The notes under the pieces were generated by a model. That model worked only from the letters and a program-made list of their open reading frames with translations. It was not told where the DNA came from and did not search any database. This document shows positions 6,624 through 18,614 of a stretch of DNA of 40,727 nt, piece by piece; within the stretch, counting starts at the first letter, position 1, and each line of letters begins with the position of its first letter. The translations under genes were made by a program, and so were the position numbers. This DNA is from Bordetella parapertussis (GTDB lineage Bacteria > Pseudomonadota > Gammaproteobacteria > Burkholderiales > Burkholderiaceae_B): assembly GCA_945883615.1 (NCBI GenBank), contig CAMCYB010000013.1, positions 1 to 40,727 on the forward strand, read 5' to 3'.

Positions 6624-8350
6624 AGCGCGTAACTTTTTTTAATAACCCGATTAAGCGGGTGCCCTTTCCAATGTGGCGGGGCCGTTTGGTATTGATTGTG
6701 TTAGCTGCGGCATTTTTAACATTATTAGGGCGTGCAGTATATCTACAAGGTATTCATGGCGAGTTCTTGCAAGAGCAAGGGGGTAAGCGTTATGAGCGTA
6801 CCATTACGTTGCCAGCAAGTCGTGGCAAAGTGCTTGATCGTCAAGGTATGGTGTTGGCAGCTAGCATACCTGCACGTGCGATATGGGCTATTCCTGAAGA
6901 TGCAAACGATGCAACAGATCAACAAATAAAAGCATTAGCGCTATTGCTTGGCACCACTGACAAAGCGCTTCGAGCTGCACTCGCGAATGAAGATAAGTCT
7001 TTTGTTTATTTGCGTCGTCAGGTGCCACTTGATGTTGCCAAACAAATACGTGAATTGGGTATGCCGGGTGTGCATCAATTACCTGAAACCTTACGGTTTT
7101 ACCCTGAAGGTGAGGTGACTGCGCACATAGTCGGTTTTAATGATTTAGATGACAAAGGTCAAGAAGGAATCGAGCTGGCCTACGACGATCGTTTAGCCGG
7201 TCAGCCGGGTAGCCGTCGGGTCATTAAAGATCGCCTAGGCCGTGTGATTGAAGACGTTCGTGCAGTCAGCCCACCCGTTGACGGCGCTGACCTGACCCTA
7301 TCAATTGACACGCGTATTCAATATCAAACTTTTAAAGCCTTAGAAGAGGCCGTTGAACTCAATAAAGCGAAAAGTGGTGCAGCAGTCGTAATCGATGTAC
7401 GAACGGGAGAAATATTAGCGTTGGCTAACTTTCCGTCTTTTGACCCGAATCAACGGCAATCAATGCGTGGCCCTGGCTTACGCAACAGCGCATTAGCTGA
7501 TACGTTTGAACCCGGTTCAATTTTGAAGCCTTTTACGGTTGGCTTAGCGCTCGAATTAAAACGCATTTCACTCAACACCAAATTTAATACAGGCAACGGT
7601 AAATTTCATTATCAAGGCGCCACCATTAGCGATGTGACTAAAAATGGCACAGTCGATGCACGTGGCGTCATTATGCGGTCAAGTAATATAGGTATGACCC
7701 TTATCTCAGAAACCTTGCAAGCTAAAGAAATGTGGGGTCGATTTACTGAGTTGGGTTTTGGGCAACCCCCTCAAATAGATTACCCTGGCGCCACGGCAGG
7801 CAGATTAAGACCATGGGAAAAATGGCGCTTAATTGAAAAAGCCACGATGTCTTATGGCTATGGCATTTCAACCTCGTTGCTTCAAGTTGCACGCGCCTAC
7901 ACAGCATTTGCGCGAGATGGTGATATGGTTAATTTGACCCTGATCAAGCGCGACAATTCGCCGGCAACGATTCGAGTCTACCCTCCAAGCATTGCACAGG
8001 AACTCAGGTCTATGCTTGAAAGCTCAGCAGGACCAGAGGGTGCAAAATTGGCTCAAGTTAGTGGCTATCGCGTTGCAGGTAAAAGTGGTACGGCGCGAAA
8101 AATTGTCAACGGTGTGTACAGTACTCAATACTACCGAGGTTCATTTGTCGGTTTTGCACCGGTATCAGACCCCAGAATTGTTGTGGCGGTCAGCATCAAT
8201 GAACCCACTGCAGGCCATTATTATGGTGGTCGCGTCGCGGCACCCGCGTTTGCAGCCGTGGTGGGTGGTGCGTTGCGTGTGTTAGGCGTGCAACCTGATG
8301 CTCCGTTTGAGTCGGCCGTCGTCGCCAAAGCAATCGAGGTGCAAAGATGA
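6620..8350 (+). CDS. ftsI: Septal peptidoglycan transpeptidase FtsI (PBP3)
   Basis: A class B penicillin-binding protein of 576 residues that cross-links septal peptidoglycan with FtsW. It has a short cytoplasmic tail, one membrane anchor (about 22-42), a pedestal domain, and a transpeptidase domain with the three active-site motifs: S300-I-L-K303, S354-S-N356 and K488-S-G-T491. The start is TTG 6620: AAGGGG at 6607-6612 lies 7 nt upstream, and the TTG overlaps the ftsL stop (TTGA). The next in-frame ATG at 6671 would cut off the cytoplasmic tail. The stop overlaps the next ATG (ATGA). No key residue is missing. Confidence 0.97.
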   Translation: MKRVTFFNNPIKRVPFPMWRGRLVLIVLAAAFLTLLGRAVYLQGIHGEFLQEQGGKRYERTITLPASRGKVLDRQGMVLAASIPARAIWAIPEDANDATDQQIKALALLLGTTDKALRAALANEDKSFVYLRRQVPLDVAKQIRELGMPGVHQLPETLRFYPEGEVTAHIVGFNDLDDKGQEGIELAYDDRLAGQPGSRRVIKDRLGRVIEDVRAVSPPVDGADLTLSIDTRIQYQTFKALEEAVELNKAKSGAAVVIDVRTGEILALANFPSFDPNQRQSMRGPGLRNSALADTFEPGSILKPFTVGLALELKRISLNTKFNTGNGKFHYQGATISDVTKNGTVDARGVIMRSSNIGMTLISETLQAKEMWGRFTELGFGQPPQIDYPGATAGRLRPWEKWRLIEKATMSYGYGISTSLLQVARAYTAFARDGDMVNLTLIKRDNSPATIRVYPPSIAQELRSMLESSAGPEGAKLAQVSGYRVAGKSGTARKIVNGVYSTQYYRGSFVGFAPVSDPRIVVAVSINEPTAGHYYGGRVAAPAFAAVVGGALRVLGVQPDAPFESAVVAKAIEVQR

Positions 8351-11268
8351 ACACTTTTGCACCGCTGCAAAGCGTAATCGATCAACTGCGCGCTAGCGTT
8401 CCAGCCCATGCACAGTGGCGGCTAGATTCACGCGCAGTTCAGCCGGGTGATGTCTTTATAGCCGTGCCAGGTTTACACGTTGATGGGCGAGACTTTATCA
8501 ACGCTGCGCTTAAATCGGGTGCAAGTTGCGTGTTGCAACATGTTGACGCGACAGATGTTGATCAGGAAAAGAGCCCTACTAATGAATCATTAGATTCATA
8601 TCAGGTCACTAAGCCAGGTGATCAAGATCATTCAGGTCTCAGTATTTGTTTCAAACAAGTAGAGAAAATTTGGTTTATTGAAAACTTGGCATCGCAATTG
8701 GGTGAATTGGCTCATGCCTGGTGTGGCAGGCCGTCAGAGCAGTTAACAGTGATTGCGTTGACGGGAACGAATGGTAAAACCAGTTGCACCCAGTGGTTAA
8801 CTCAAGCGCTAAAGCACCTGGGTCATCAAGTTGGCGCAATCGGTACCTTGGGTGTGACATCGCTCAATGGTGTGCAGCAAAGTGGCACACTCACTACACC
8901 TGACGTGGTGTCATTGCACAATCAGTTGGCGGTTTTTGTGGCTCAGGGCGCCGAGTATGTTGTGATGGAAGCGTCATCTATCGGTCTAGATCAAGGTCGC
9001 TTGAATGGGGTCAACATTCAATGGGCAGGTTTTATAAACCTCACACATGATCATCTAGATTATCACGGCGATATGCAGCAATACGCAAACGCTAAAGCAA
9101 AATTGTTTAGACGCCAAACGTTACGTGGTGCAGTGATTAATCAAGATGATCCTTATCACCTCGTTATGATGAATGCCTGCCAAACCGCGGTGACGTTGTT
9201 TGGTACCCACTCGGCATGTGCCGTACAGGCAAAAAATATCATCTATAACCCAGCAGGCACACATTTTGAGATGTCAATTAATGGTCACGTGACGTCGCTG
9301 CAGCTTCCCTTTTATGGCGCACATAATGTTTCAAATCTGTTGTGTGTTGCCAGTATGCTTAGCATGTTGGGTTTTGGTTACAAGCAAATAGATTCGGCGC
9401 TTCATGCGCTCAAACCCGTTGCGGGTCGTATGGAATCAGTTTTACCATTGTTCGCATCGAATGTTGTTCAGCCTTTAGTCGTGGTTGATTATGCACATAC
9501 ACCTGATGCTTTAAAGCATGTTCTCATCACGTCGCAGGCGATTGCGCGACAACGTCAAAGCCAATTGTGGTGTGTGTTTGGGTGTGGGGGTGATCGAGAC
9601 ACCGTCAAACGCTCAATCATGGGCGATGTGGCAAGTCTACATGCTGATCATGTCATCATCACCAGCGACAACCCACGTAGTGAATCAGCTGATTCAATTA
9701 TTGAACAAATCATGTCGGGTGTTGTCTCCCGCTTGAATAAGCCTGATTCATCGGTGCGCATCGTGACAGATCGCGCGATGGCTATTTTGCGCTGCATTCT
9801 CGATGCCGACCCTGCAGATGTGATTGTCATTGCGGGTAAGGGCCACGAGACCGGACAAGAAATGAATGGCGTAACGTACCCGTTTGATGATCGTCACTGG
9901 GCAGCCGCAGGGCTGCTGTTAAAGCAAATGCCTACTTTTGAAACCGACTCGAGGTTATTCACGCCGGGTGCAGTGTTTCTAGCCATTCAGGGCGACACCT
10001 TTGACGGCCACGCTTATTTAGCGAAAGTGAAGCAAGCAGGAGCTATTGCTGCGATTGTCAATGAAGTTGATCATGACGTCGCCATGCCGCAAATTGCGTT
10101 GGGTGACACGCGTCAAGCACTGACCAAAATGGCATCAGCTTGGCGTCAAAGTTTTAATATACCGGTGATTGGTGTCACAGGAAGCAATGGCAAAACCACC
10201 ACTAAAGAAATGATCGCCGCGATGTTAGCGGCCGCATGGGGTGATGACGCGCGCTTAGCGACGAAAGGTAATTTAAATAACGATTTAGGTGTTCCGCTGA
10301 CTGTCTTGCGTTTACGTTCAACGCACCGAGCGGCGGTGATTGAGTTGGGTATGAATCACCCTGGCGAAATTATACCGATTGCGCAGTGTGCCCAACCGAC
10401 AATAGGGCTGGTATTAAATGCACAGCGAGAGCATCAAGAATTTATGCAATCGGTTCAAGCTGTGGCACAAGAGAACGGCAGTGTATTGATGCATTTGTCT
10501 GGCGCGGGTGTGGCTATATTTCCTGCCGCAGATGAATATTCAGCGCTCTGGCAAACCATGAGTCGAGCGCAGCAGACCTTGACCTTCGGTCAAGATGTTT
10601 CAGCAACTTTTAAAATTATTAATATGAAGTCAATTCAGTCTGGCGGGCATGCCTTCACCTTGAAGACCCCAGACGGTGACGTTGACATCAATTTACCGCT
10701 ACCCGGTATACATAATGTTTTGAATGCAGCGGCCGCCTGTGCTTGCGCGTGGTCTGCAGGTGTGGGTTTGCAAGCAATGGCTCAAGCATTACAAAACTTT
10801 GGCGCGGTGAAGGGACGCATGCAAGTACATGTATTGACGAATTCGCAAACACTGATTGATGACACCTACAACGCAAACCCAGACTCGGTGCGTGCGGCAA
10901 TAGACGTACTGGTCAGTATGCCCGCACCCAGATTATTTATTTTGGGTGATATGGGTGAAGTGGGGCAAGATTCAGCTGCGTTACACGCTGAGGTAGGTCA
11001 TTATGCAAAACATGCAGGCGTTGATCAGCTGTTAGTTATGGGCACCGAGACACGCCAAACTGTTGCCGCATTCGGTGCGCAAGGTCAGCATTGCAACTCA
11101 CCAGAAGAGGTGTGCGCTGAAATGTTAAAGCGAACACCCCATTCAATACTGGTTAAAGGGTCACGCTTTATGAAAATGGAGCGGGTTGTGAATCAATTTA
11201 TGCAAATTAAACAGCAGGTTATCGCACCAGACGATGCCCATAAAAACGGGGTGCAACATGCTGTATGA
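8347..11268 (+). CDS. murEF: Fused MurE-MurF muropeptide ligases
   Basis: One 973-residue frame carries two cytosolic Mur ligases. Residues 1 to about 525 are MurE, which adds meso-diaminopimelate to UDP-MurNAc-L-Ala-D-Glu: P-loop TGTNGKTS at 139-146, probable carbamylated lysine in YANAKAKLF near 250, and DNPRSE at 441-446, the meso-DAP signature. Residues about 530-973 are MurF, which adds D-Ala-D-Ala: [22 protein letters not shown] opens the domain and [10 protein letters not shown] holds the P-loop. The MurF N-terminus is short and joins MurE almost without a linker. A polar stretch at about 68-98 appears to be an insertion in the MurE N-terminal domain. Such a fusion is known in Bordetella. 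ATGA overlap with ftsI; 11-bp overlap with mraY. Confidence 0.95.
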   Translation: MNTFAPLQSVIDQLRASVPAHAQWRLDSRAVQPGDVFIAVPGLHVDGRDFINAALKSGASCVLQHVDATDVDQEKSPTNESLDSYQVTKPGDQDHSGLSICFKQVEKIWFIENLASQLGELAHAWCGRPSEQLTVIALTGTNGKTSCTQWLTQALKHLGHQVGAIGTLGVTSLNGVQQSGTLTTPDVVSLHNQLAVFVAQGAEYVVMEASSIGLDQGRLNGVNIQWAGFINLTHDHLDYHGDMQQYANAKAKLFRRQTLRGAVINQDDPYHLVMMNACQTAVTLFGTHSACAVQAKNIIYNPAGTHFEMSINGHVTSLQLPFYGAHNVSNLLCVASMLSMLGFGYKQIDSALHALKPVAGRMESVLPLFASNVVQPLVVVDYAHTPDALKHVLITSQAIARQRQSQLWCVFGCGGDRDTVKRSIMGDVASLHADHVIITSDNPRSESADSIIEQIMSGVVSRLNKPDSSVRIVTDRAMAILRCILDADPADVIVIAGKGHETGQEMNGVTYPFDDRHWAAAGLLLKQMPTFETDSRLFTPGAVFLAIQGDTFDGHAYLAKVKQAGAIAAIVNEVDHDVAMPQIALGDTRQALTKMASAWRQSFNIPVIGVTGSNGKTTTKEMIAAMLAAAWGDDARLATKGNLNNDLGVPLTVLRLRSTHRAAVIELGMNHPGEIIPIAQCAQPTIGLVLNAQREHQEFMQSVQAVAQENGSVLMHLSGAGVAIFPAADEYSALWQTMSRAQQTLTFGQDVSATFKIINMKSIQSGGHAFTLKTPDGDVDINLPLPGIHNVLNAAAACACAWSAGVGLQAMAQALQNFGAVKGRMQVHVLTNSQTLIDDTYNANPDSVRAAIDVLVSMPAPRLFILGDMGEVGQDSAALHAEVGHYAKHAGVDQLLVMGTETRQTVAAFGAQGQHCNSPEEVCAEMLKRTPHSILVKGSRFMKMERVVNQFMQIKQQVIAPDDAHKNGVQHAV

Positions 11269-12430
11269 GTTGTTTGGCTGGATCGCTGAAAATCACATTC
11301 GCAGCTTTGCGGTATTTGAATACATCACTTTACGTGCAGTGATGGCGTGCGCCACGGCATTGCTTATCGGTCTGGTAGCGGGCCCCCGTGTCATTCGGAA
11401 GTTGGCATCGCTAAAAATTGGTCAGGCTGTTCGTCAAAATGGTCCACAAACACATTTAATTAAAACGGGTACGCCAACGATGGGTGGCGTTCTGATTTTG
11501 ATTTCAATTGGTGTGAGTACGTTGCTATGGGCTGACTGGCGCAACCGTTTTGTGTGGGTCGTGTTAATTGTGACACTTGGATTTGGTTTGATTGGATGGT
11601 TAGATGACTACCGTAAAGTGGTTTACCGCGACCCGGAAGGCATGCCCGCAAGACAAAAGTTTTTCTGGCAAGCCATTATTGGGCTTATTGCGTCGGTGTA
11701 TTTAGCATTTGCAATTTCTGCCCCTGCGAATGCTGATTTGTGGCCATTGTTTCGCGATTGGGTAACCAGCGGTTTTGTGATGCAGTTACCAACTCGTGCT
11801 GACTTAATCGTCCCTTTCTTTAAGAGTGTGAGTTACCCACTTGGGGTGTTTGGCTTTGTGGCGCTGAGTTGGTTTGTGATCGTGGGAACCAGTAATGCGG
11901 TCAATTTAACCGACGGGCTTGATGGCTTAGCGATTATGCCTACGGTTATGGTGGGAGCAGCGCTGGGCATATTTGCTTATGTTGTGGGTCGTGTTGATTA
12001 TTCCAAGTATTTGCTTTTCCCCTACATTCCGGGTGCCGGAGAGCTCATGGTGCTGTGTGCGGCTTTAGCGGGTGCGGGCCTAGCATTCCTTTGGTTTAAT
12101 GCCTACCCTGCACAAGTGTTTATGGGTGATGTGGGTGCGTTGGCGTTAGGTGGCATGCTGGGCACGATTGCAATTATTGTGCGCCAAGAAATTGTTTTGT
12201 TCATCATGGGCGGCGTGTTTGTTGTTGAAACATTATCTGTGATGTTGCAAGTGGGTTGGTATAAATATACCAAGCGAAAATTTGGCCAAGGTCGTCGCAT
12301 ATTTCATATGGCACCCCTGCACCATCACTTTGAAGTTAAGGGTTGGAAAGAAACCCAAGTCGTTGTGCGGTTCTGGATCATCAGCATGATGTTGGTGTTA
12401 ATTGGCTTGTCGGCGCTCAAAATACGATGA
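11258..12430 (+). CDS. mraY: Phospho-MurNAc-pentapeptide translocase
   Basis: MraY transfers phospho-MurNAc-pentapeptide from UDP to undecaprenyl phosphate, giving lipid I on the inner face of the membrane. The 390-residue protein is strongly hydrophobic (about ten membrane segments). Diagnostic loops are GTPTMGG near 71-77, the aspartates D116-D117 in [19 protein letters not shown] in the middle and PLHHHFE near the C-terminus. ATG 11258 is preferred over an upstream in-frame alternative at 11234 because the family starts at MLxE and CGGGG lies 6 nt upstream of it. It overlaps murEF by 11 bp and murD by 4 bp. Confidence 0.97.
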   Translation: MLYELFGWIAENHIRSFAVFEYITLRAVMACATALLIGLVAGPRVIRKLASLKIGQAVRQNGPQTHLIKTGTPTMGGVLILISIGVSTLLWADWRNRFVWVVLIVTLGFGLIGWLDDYRKVVYRDPEGMPARQKFFWQAIIGLIASVYLAFAISAPANADLWPLFRDWVTSGFVMQLPTRADLIVPFFKSVSYPLGVFGFVALSWFVIVGTSNAVNLTDGLDGLAIMPTVMVGAALGIFAYVVGRVDYSKYLLFPYIPGAGELMVLCAALAGAGLAFLWFNAYPAQVFMGDVGALALGGMLGTIAIIVRQEIVLFIMGGVFVVETLSVMLQVGWYKYTKRKFGQGRRIFHMAPLHHHFEVKGWKETQVVVRFWIISMMLVLIGLSALKIR

Positions 12431-13962
12431 CACCTATTAGCCCCGACACCCTCGTTCAGGCACAGCGCACACTCATACTTGGTTTGGGTGAGACCGGTGA
12501 CGCGGCTGCACGTTGGTTAGCCCGTTGCCTAAAGCCTCTACGTTTGGTTGATACTCGAGCAACCCCCAAGGGCGAGGCAGCATTACGTAAAGCATTAGGT
12601 TCGCACGATGTGCAGTGGGCATTAGGTCAGATCGATTTGCCCATTGCATTGCTAGAGGGTATTGATGCTGTTGTGATGAGCCCTGGGTTGTCGCCGCATC
12701 ATCAACCTATTGCAGCTTTTATTCAGGCCGCACGCGAAGTGGGCATAGAGATCATTGGTGAAATCGAGTTGTTTGCACGTGCAATCAATGAATTAAAAAC
12801 AAGTCAGCAATATCAGCCCCACATACTTGGGGTGACTGGTACAAATGGTAAAACAACAGTGACAGCTTTGACGCGTCATATGCTGGAAGCTGCCGGTATG
12901 ACTGCGCGTGCAGCAGGCAATATAAGCCCAAGCGCATTGACTGCGCTCATGCAGGCAATTGATGAAAAGTCGTTGCCAGAGGTCTGGGTGCTTGAGTTGT
13001 CAAGCTTTCAGTTGCACACCTTACAGTCTTTACATTTTGATGCCAGCGTTGTGTTGAATTTGACACAAGATCATCTTGACTGGCATATTAATATGCAAGA
13101 TTACGCTGCCGATAAGGCGCGTATTTTTGCGCACAGTGCCCTCTGCATCGTTAACCGTGACGACCCAGTTGTTTTAGCGATGGTTCACTCATTAACTAAA
13201 ACAACAGTTCGCTCTTTTGGTCGAGATGCCCCCGTGTTGACGCATGATGTTGGCATGATTAACGAAGCGGGCATGCGTTGGTTAGTGAGTGCTGAACCGT
13301 TAGATTTTGAAGACGAACCCAACCCCACTGCTCGCCGCAAAAAGAACGCACCTGAACCGATGCGCCAACCCGGTCGCTTGGTTCAACTCATGCCAGTTGA
13401 CGCGCTCAAGCTGATCGGTTTGCACAATGCAATGAATGTTTTGGCAGCTCTTCAGCTCGGGCGAAGTGTGGGTGCGGGGTTAGCGCCGATGCTCAGAAGC
13501 GCAACAGATTACTTTGGCGAACCGCACCGTATGTGCTTTATTCGCTCCATTAGAGAAATTGATTTTTACAATGACAGCAAAGGCACTAATGTGGGTGCGA
13601 CGGTAGCGGGCATTGAGGGCCTTGATCGACGCATGGTTTTAATTGCCGGGGGTCTTGCTAAAGGGCAAGACCTGACGCCACTTTTACCCGCCATATCAAA
13701 ACTTGTAAAAGCAGTTGTATTGATCGGTCAAGATGCACCGTTATTTGAAGCGCTATTGTCAGGCAGCCCCATTCAATGTGAACAAGCAGACAATATGGAG
13801 CAGGCTGTGAGTAAAGCCTTTGCCGCAGCGCAAGCAGGTGATGCCGTGGTGTTGTCACCTGCTTGCGCGAGTTTAGATATGTTTAAAAATTACCCGCATC
13901 GCGGCGAGGTGTTTATTGAAGCAGTCACTGAGCTTGCTTTGACACACGGAGAGATTGCATGA
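12427..13962 (+). CDS. murD: UDP-MurNAc-L-alanine:D-glutamate ligase
   Basis: MurD adds D-glutamate to UDP-MurNAc-L-Ala in the cytosol with ATP. N-terminal LGLGETG (18-24) binds [12 protein letters not shown] (136-144) is the P-loop, [10 protein letters not shown] follows, and [20 protein letters not shown] marks the C-terminal domain. At 511 residues it is longer than the E. coli enzyme (438). Part of the excess is a charged, proline-rich stretch at roughly 297-320 ([17 protein letters not shown]) that looks like a loop insertion. The start is ATG 12427 in an ATGA overlap with mraY; a longer in-frame extension would lie within mraY and is not family-like. Confidence 0.96.
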   Translation: MTPISPDTLVQAQRTLILGLGETGDAAARWLARCLKPLRLVDTRATPKGEAALRKALGSHDVQWALGQIDLPIALLEGIDAVVMSPGLSPHHQPIAAFIQAAREVGIEIIGEIELFARAINELKTSQQYQPHILGVTGTNGKTTVTALTRHMLEAAGMTARAAGNISPSALTALMQAIDEKSLPEVWVLELSSFQLHTLQSLHFDASVVLNLTQDHLDWHINMQDYAADKARIFAHSALCIVNRDDPVVLAMVHSLTKTTVRSFGRDAPVLTHDVGMINEAGMRWLVSAEPLDFEDEPNPTARRKKNAPEPMRQPGRLVQLMPVDALKLIGLHNAMNVLAALQLGRSVGAGLAPMLRSATDYFGEPHRMCFIRSIREIDFYNDSKGTNVGATVAGIEGLDRRMVLIAGGLAKGQDLTPLLPAISKLVKAVVLIGQDAPLFEALLSGSPIQCEQADNMEQAVSKAFAAAQAGDAVVLSPACASLDMFKNYPHRGEVFIEAVTELALTHGEIA

Positions 13963-15152
13963 GCTTCGTTGCGTCACTCACTCAAAGCAGTACAGCGGTA
14001 AACCCCAATCGCACCCAGATACGGTTATATGACTTAGCCTTAATTATTGCAGCCAGTGCCTTGGTCGCAATGGGTCTGCTGATGGTTTATTCAGCCTCGA
14101 TTGCTTTAGCTGATGGGCCTAAGTACGCAAACTATGGGCGTTATTTCTTTGTGATGCGCCATTCTATTTTTGTGTCGGTAGGCATTGTGGTTGCGCTACT
14201 GGTCTGGACGATACCCCTGGCTTGGTGGCAAAAGGTTACATGGCCATTATTTGGCATCACGGCTGTATTACTTATACTGGTTTTAGTGCCTGGTATTGGC
14301 CGAGAGGTTAACGGCGCAAGACGTTGGTTGTCTTTAGGCCCCGTTAATTTTCAGCCCTCTGAATTAATGAAATTGGTGTCAGTCTTGTTTGCAGCGGCTT
14401 ATGTTTTGCGTAAACAGCATCAAATGCACAGTTTTGTACATGGTTTTTTACCGATGGCGTTTGCAATGGGTTTCGTTGGCATATTACTCTTGCTCGAACC
14501 TGACCTGGGTGCATTGATTGTCATCATGGCTATTGCGATGGGCGTTTTGTTTTTGGGCGGTATAAACGCAAAAGTATTTTCTTTTTTAGCCGTTGTTCTG
14601 ATGTCGATGTTTTTACTGCTGATTTGGGTGTCACCTTGGCGGCGTGCCCGATTATTTGCTTATCTTGACCCGTGGGATGATGCCAATATGTACGGCAGTG
14701 CTTACCAGTTATCGCATTCCTTAATTGCGATCGGTCGAGGCGAGTGGTTTGGCGTCGGGCTTGGCTCAAGCGTTGAAAAATTACATTATTTACCCGAAGC
14801 GCACACTGACTTTATCGTGTCAGTCATCGGTGAAGAATTGGGCTTTATTGGTATTGGCTTAGTTGTGGTGTTATTTGCTATCTTAGTTTGGCGCGCATTT
14901 GAGATTGGTCGCCAATCTATTGCACTAGATCGTGTTTTTAACGGGCTCGTGGCTCAAGGCGTTGGCGTCTGGTTTGCTGTGCAAGCCTTCATCAATATGG
15001 GTGTTTGCCTCGGTTTGTTGCCAACTAAAGGTTTAACGTTACCGTTAGTCAGTTACGGCGGTTCAGGCATTGTTATGAATTTTGTGGCACTGGCGCTGAT
15101 TGCACGCGCTGATTATGAAAACCGATCAATGATGTGTGGGGGTCGAGCATGA
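13959..15152 (+). CDS. ftsW: Septal peptidoglycan polymerase FtsW
   Basis: A SEDS-family glycosyltransferase that polymerises lipid II at the septum together with FtsI. The 397-residue protein has about ten membrane segments after a 25-residue cytoplasmic tail. Family signatures include [19 protein letters not shown], the loop [21 protein letters not shown], and [14 protein letters not shown] near the C-terminus. The start overlaps the murD stop (ATGA), and the stop overlaps murG (ATGATC). Motif content and length are normal. Confidence 0.97.
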   Translation: MSFVASLTQSSTAVNPNRTQIRLYDLALIIAASALVAMGLLMVYSASIALADGPKYANYGRYFFVMRHSIFVSVGIVVALLVWTIPLAWWQKVTWPLFGITAVLLILVLVPGIGREVNGARRWLSLGPVNFQPSELMKLVSVLFAAAYVLRKQHQMHSFVHGFLPMAFAMGFVGILLLLEPDLGALIVIMAIAMGVLFLGGINAKVFSFLAVVLMSMFLLLIWVSPWRRARLFAYLDPWDDANMYGSAYQLSHSLIAIGRGEWFGVGLGSSVEKLHYLPEAHTDFIVSVIGEELGFIGIGLVVVLFAILVWRAFEIGRQSIALDRVFNGLVAQGVGVWFAVQAFINMGVCLGLLPTKGLTLPLVSYGGSGIVMNFVALALIARADYENRSMMCGGRA

Positions 15153-16234
15153 TCACTAAATCGACCAAACCGATCGCTTGGGTGATGGCTGGCGGTACAG
15201 GTGGGCATATTATGCCCGGCCTGGCAGTGGCTGAAACGTTGGCTCAACAAGGGTGGTCAATTCGTTGGTTGGGTAACCCTCAAAAGATGGAAGGCAAACT
15301 CGTGGCGCAAGCCGGTTACGAGATGTTGCCTGTCTATTTTGCTGGTGTGCGGGGTAAGGGTTGGCGTGATGTCGTGCGTGCACCATTAGCTTTGATCAAA
15401 GCATGTTTAACCGTTTGGCGTGAAATGTCTGTGCGTCGTCCTCAGGTCGTGCTGGGTATGGGTGGCTATGTTGCGATGCCCGGAGGCATCGTGTCTTGGT
15501 TGCGTGGCGTGCCGTTGGTATTGCACGAGCAGAACGCAGTGGCGGGTATGACAAACCGATGGCTTGCTAAAATTGCTCGGGTTGTGTTGGCTGGCTTTCC
15601 AAATGCGATTGCTGGTGCGACGGTGGTGGGTAACCCCGTTAGAGCATCGCTTTTGACGCTTGATAGCCCAGTGCAACGATATTCAGTTCATCAGGGCGCG
15701 TTAAAGTTACTGGTTGTCGGCGGCAGTTTGGGTGCCGCCGCTTTAAATAAAGTGGTGCCTGAGGCGCTATCTTTGATGGCCGTGTCACAGCGACCCGTTG
15801 TGGTTCATCAAGCGGGTACACAACACATTCAAGCGTTGCAGTTGTCTTATCAGCAGGCTCAAGTCGATGCAACATGCACGGCATTTATAGATGATATGGC
15901 GAGCGCCATGTCACAAGCCGATCTTATGATCTGTCGTGCAGGGGCGATGACGGTTGCCGAAGTGGCTGCGGTGGGTTTGGCCGCATTATTTGTGCCTTTT
16001 CCTCATGCCGTTGACGACCACCAAACCAACAATGCTAATTTTTTAGTGAAACAAGATGCCGCTTGGTTGTGTCAGCAATCGCAATTAACGGCCAAGTGGT
16101 TGGCGCATTGGTTAAGTGAGTGTGATCGACAGCGCTTAGAGCAGGTGGCTATTCGTGCGTATGCCTGTGCCAAAACAGATGCGGCCCAACAGATCGCTGA
16201 GCAATGCATATCAGTTAGCGGGGTGCATGCATGA
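15149..16234 (+). CDS. murG: UDP-GlcNAc:lipid I N-acetylglucosaminyltransferase
   Basis: MurG is a GT28 peripheral membrane enzyme that converts lipid I to lipid II. The 361-residue protein shows [15 protein letters not shown] (15-29), [40 protein letters not shown] and [35 protein letters not shown] as separate conserved blocks. ATG 15149 overlaps the ftsW stop and is preferred to an in-frame start at 15134, since GGGGG lies 7 nt upstream of it and the extension is not conserved. The stop overlaps the murC start. Confidence 0.97.
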   Translation: MITKSTKPIAWVMAGGTGGHIMPGLAVAETLAQQGWSIRWLGNPQKMEGKLVAQAGYEMLPVYFAGVRGKGWRDVVRAPLALIKACLTVWREMSVRRPQVVLGMGGYVAMPGGIVSWLRGVPLVLHEQNAVAGMTNRWLAKIARVVLAGFPNAIAGATVVGNPVRASLLTLDSPVQRYSVHQGALKLLVVGGSLGAAALNKVVPEALSLMAVSQRPVVVHQAGTQHIQALQLSYQQAQVDATCTAFIDDMASAMSQADLMICRAGAMTVAEVAAVGLAALFVPFPHAVDDHQTNNANFLVKQDAAWLCQQSQLTAKWLAHWLSECDRQRLEQVAIRAYACAKTDAAQQIAEQCISVSGVHA

Positions 16235-17628
16235 AATATCGCATTCAACATATTCACTTTGTGGGCATTGGCGGCTCAGGAATGAGCGGTATTGCTGAGG
16301 TCTTGCATAATTTAAATTACAAAGTGTCTGGCTCTGACTTGGCTGATAGTGTTGTCACAAAACGTTTAGCTTCTTTAGGTATAAATATACATATCGGCCA
16401 TGATGCGCACAACATTGACGGTGCGGATGCCATTGTGACGTCTACGGCAGTCACCAGCCATAACCCCGAGGTGTTAGCCGCCCGCCAAGCAAATGTACCC
16501 GTCGTGCCGCGCGCCATGATGTTGGCAGAACTTATGCGACTTAAGCGCGGTATTGCAGTAGCCGGTACGCATGGCAAAACAACGACAACCAGCTTAGTTG
16601 CCAGCATATTTGCCGCGGCAGGTCTGGACCCAACCTATGTAATTGGTGGGCGATTGAATTCAGCCGGTGCAAATGCAAAATTAGGACAAGGTGACTACAT
16701 TGTTGTTGAGGCTGACGAATCAGACGCCTCATTTTTAAATTTGTTGCCAGTGATGGCCATTATCACGAATATCGATGTTGACCATATGGACACCTATGGT
16801 CACGACGTGACACGACTAAAGCAAGCGTTTATTACCTTTGCTCAAAACCTACCCTTTTATGGTTGCGCAGTCCTGTGCAGCGACGATCAGCATGTAAAAG
16901 AAATCATGCCATTTATATCGCGCCCCATGATTACTTATGGGTTCAATGAGCACGCTCAAGTTCGCGCCACTGACGTGACCGCTGTCGGTACAAAAATGAC
17001 ATTTAATGTGTATCGTTCTTTAAGAGGTGTTTCGACTCAACCTTTTGCTGTGACGTTAAATTTACCCGGCCTGCATAACGTACGCAACGCTCTGGCTGCC
17101 ATCGCAATCGCTTCAGAGGTGGGTGTTGAAGAGATTGAAATTGCACAAGCTTTAGCGAATTTTGATGGGGTGAATCGTCGTTTTACTCATGTGGGCGATT
17201 TTCCGGCAAAGCAGGGCGGTACCTTTACAGTCATTGATGATTATGGGCATCACCCCGTCGAGATGGCTGCAACTCTTGAGGCGGCAAGAGGGTCATGGCC
17301 AGAACGGCGTATCGTTTTAGTTTTTCAGCCACATCGTTATACCCGCACACGAGACTGCTTTGAATCGTTTGTGCAAGTGCTAAGCCGTGCTGATCAGTTA
17401 ATTTTGACTTCTGTTTACCCAGCAGGCGAGGCCCTCATTGCTTCGGCTACTGCTCAGGTTTTAGCAGAGCGCGTAAAAGAAGCGGGCCAAGTCAACCCCG
17501 TTTTTGTTGAAGATGTAAACGCATTGCCTGATGCGATTCGCGCTGTTGCTCAGGCAAACGATATCGTAGTGATTATGGGTGCAGGTTCAATTAGTCGTGT
17601 GCCCGCTTTGATGGAGGCGTCGCGATGA
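16231..17628 (+). CDS. murC: UDP-MurNAc:L-alanine ligase
   Basis: The first Mur ligase of the pathway, adding L-alanine to UDP-MurNAc in the cytosol. The 465-residue protein has [14 protein letters not shown] (10-23) for UDP binding, the P-loop [10 protein letters not shown] (110-119), [10 protein letters not shown], and [10 protein letters not shown] followed by [10 protein letters not shown] in the C-terminal domain. The start sits in an ATGA overlap with murG and the stop overlaps ddl. Length and motifs match active enzymes. Confidence 0.97.
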   Translation: MKYRIQHIHFVGIGGSGMSGIAEVLHNLNYKVSGSDLADSVVTKRLASLGINIHIGHDAHNIDGADAIVTSTAVTSHNPEVLAARQANVPVVPRAMMLAELMRLKRGIAVAGTHGKTTTTSLVASIFAAAGLDPTYVIGGRLNSAGANAKLGQGDYIVVEADESDASFLNLLPVMAIITNIDVDHMDTYGHDVTRLKQAFITFAQNLPFYGCAVLCSDDQHVKEIMPFISRPMITYGFNEHAQVRATDVTAVGTKMTFNVYRSLRGVSTQPFAVTLNLPGLHNVRNALAAIAIASEVGVEEIEIAQALANFDGVNRRFTHVGDFPAKQGGTFTVIDDYGHHPVEMAATLEAARGSWPERRIVLVFQPHRYTRTRDCFESFVQVLSRADQLILTSVYPAGEALIASATAQVLAERVKEAGQVNPVFVEDVNALPDAIRAVAQANDIVVIMGAGSISRVPALMEASR

Positions 17629-18611
17629 TGATTACCTTTCGTAAAGTAGGTGTTTTGTATGGCGGTCGCTCGGCTGAACGCGATGTTTCATTGATGTCGG
17701 GTCGCGCTGTGTGTGAGGCGTTACAAAATCAAGGTGTCAACGCGCATCTCTTTGATACCGGCAAACATAGCTTGGCAGAATTGGTCGCACAAAATTTTGA
17801 CGCGGTTTTTATTGCCTTGCATGGTCGTTATGGTGAAGACGGCACGCTTCAAGGTGCGCTTGAGTTGATGGGCATACCCTACACCGGCAGTGGTCCCATG
17901 GCGTCTTGTCTGGCGATGGACAAAATAATGACCAAGCGCGTATGGCTTGAATTGGGTTTGCCTACCCCGGCCTACCGTGAAATTAAAACGACATCTGATT
18001 TAGACGGTATTGAGTCGGCAATAGGGTTGCCATTTATTATGAAGGCCCCGCATGAAGGGTCAACCCTTGGCCTGAATAAAGTGCTGCAATCGAGCGACAT
18101 ACAAACAGCCTACAAACAAACCAAACAGTTTGATGATTTGGTTTTGGCTGAGCAATTCATAAAAGGCAGAGAGTTTACCGTCGCACTGTTGGGCGCTTCA
18201 CCCCTAAATAAAAAACCACAGACTGAGGTCGAAGCCTTGCCTGTGATTGAAATCGTTGCGCCTGGGGGGAATTACGACTACGAACACAAATATTTCTCTG
18301 ATGACACCCAATACATTTGCCCCGCAGTGATATCAGATCAGCTGTCTCAACAGATGAAAAATTTGTCTGTGCAGGCGTTTACTGCCCTTCGTTGCGAAGG
18401 TTGGGCGCGCGCTGACATCATGCTTGATGCGCACGATAAGCCATGGTTGATAGAAATCAATACCTCGCCAGGTATGACCAGCCACTCTTTGGTGCCGATG
18501 GCAGCTAAAGCGGCGGGTATGAGTTTTGAGCAACTATGCGTCCATATTTTGAGTCAAGCGCGTTGCAAAGTGGGTCAATTAAATCGCATTCATCAGGACG
18601 AGGGCAAATAG
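17625..18611 (+). CDS. ddl: D-alanine:D-alanine ligase
   Basis: An ATP-grasp ligase of 328 residues that makes the D-Ala-D-Ala dipeptide used by the MurF half of the fusion. Visible blocks are [17 protein letters not shown] at the N-terminus, [48 protein letters not shown] and the C-terminal [18 protein letters not shown], which carries metal-binding residues. It overlaps the murC stop (ATGATG) and ends 3 bp before ftsQ. The DdlB-type position in the cluster is typical. Confidence 0.96.
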   Translation: MMITFRKVGVLYGGRSAERDVSLMSGRAVCEALQNQGVNAHLFDTGKHSLAELVAQNFDAVFIALHGRYGEDGTLQGALELMGIPYTGSGPMASCLAMDKIMTKRVWLELGLPTPAYREIKTTSDLDGIESAIGLPFIMKAPHEGSTLGLNKVLQSSDIQTAYKQTKQFDDLVLAEQFIKGREFTVALLGASPLNKKPQTEVEALPVIEIVAPGGNYDYEHKYFSDDTQYICPAVISDQLSQQMKNLSVQAFTALRCEGWARADIMLDAHDKPWLIEINTSPGMTSHSLVPMAAKAAGMSFEQLCVHILSQARCKVGQLNRIHQDEGK

Positions 18612-18614
18612 GCC

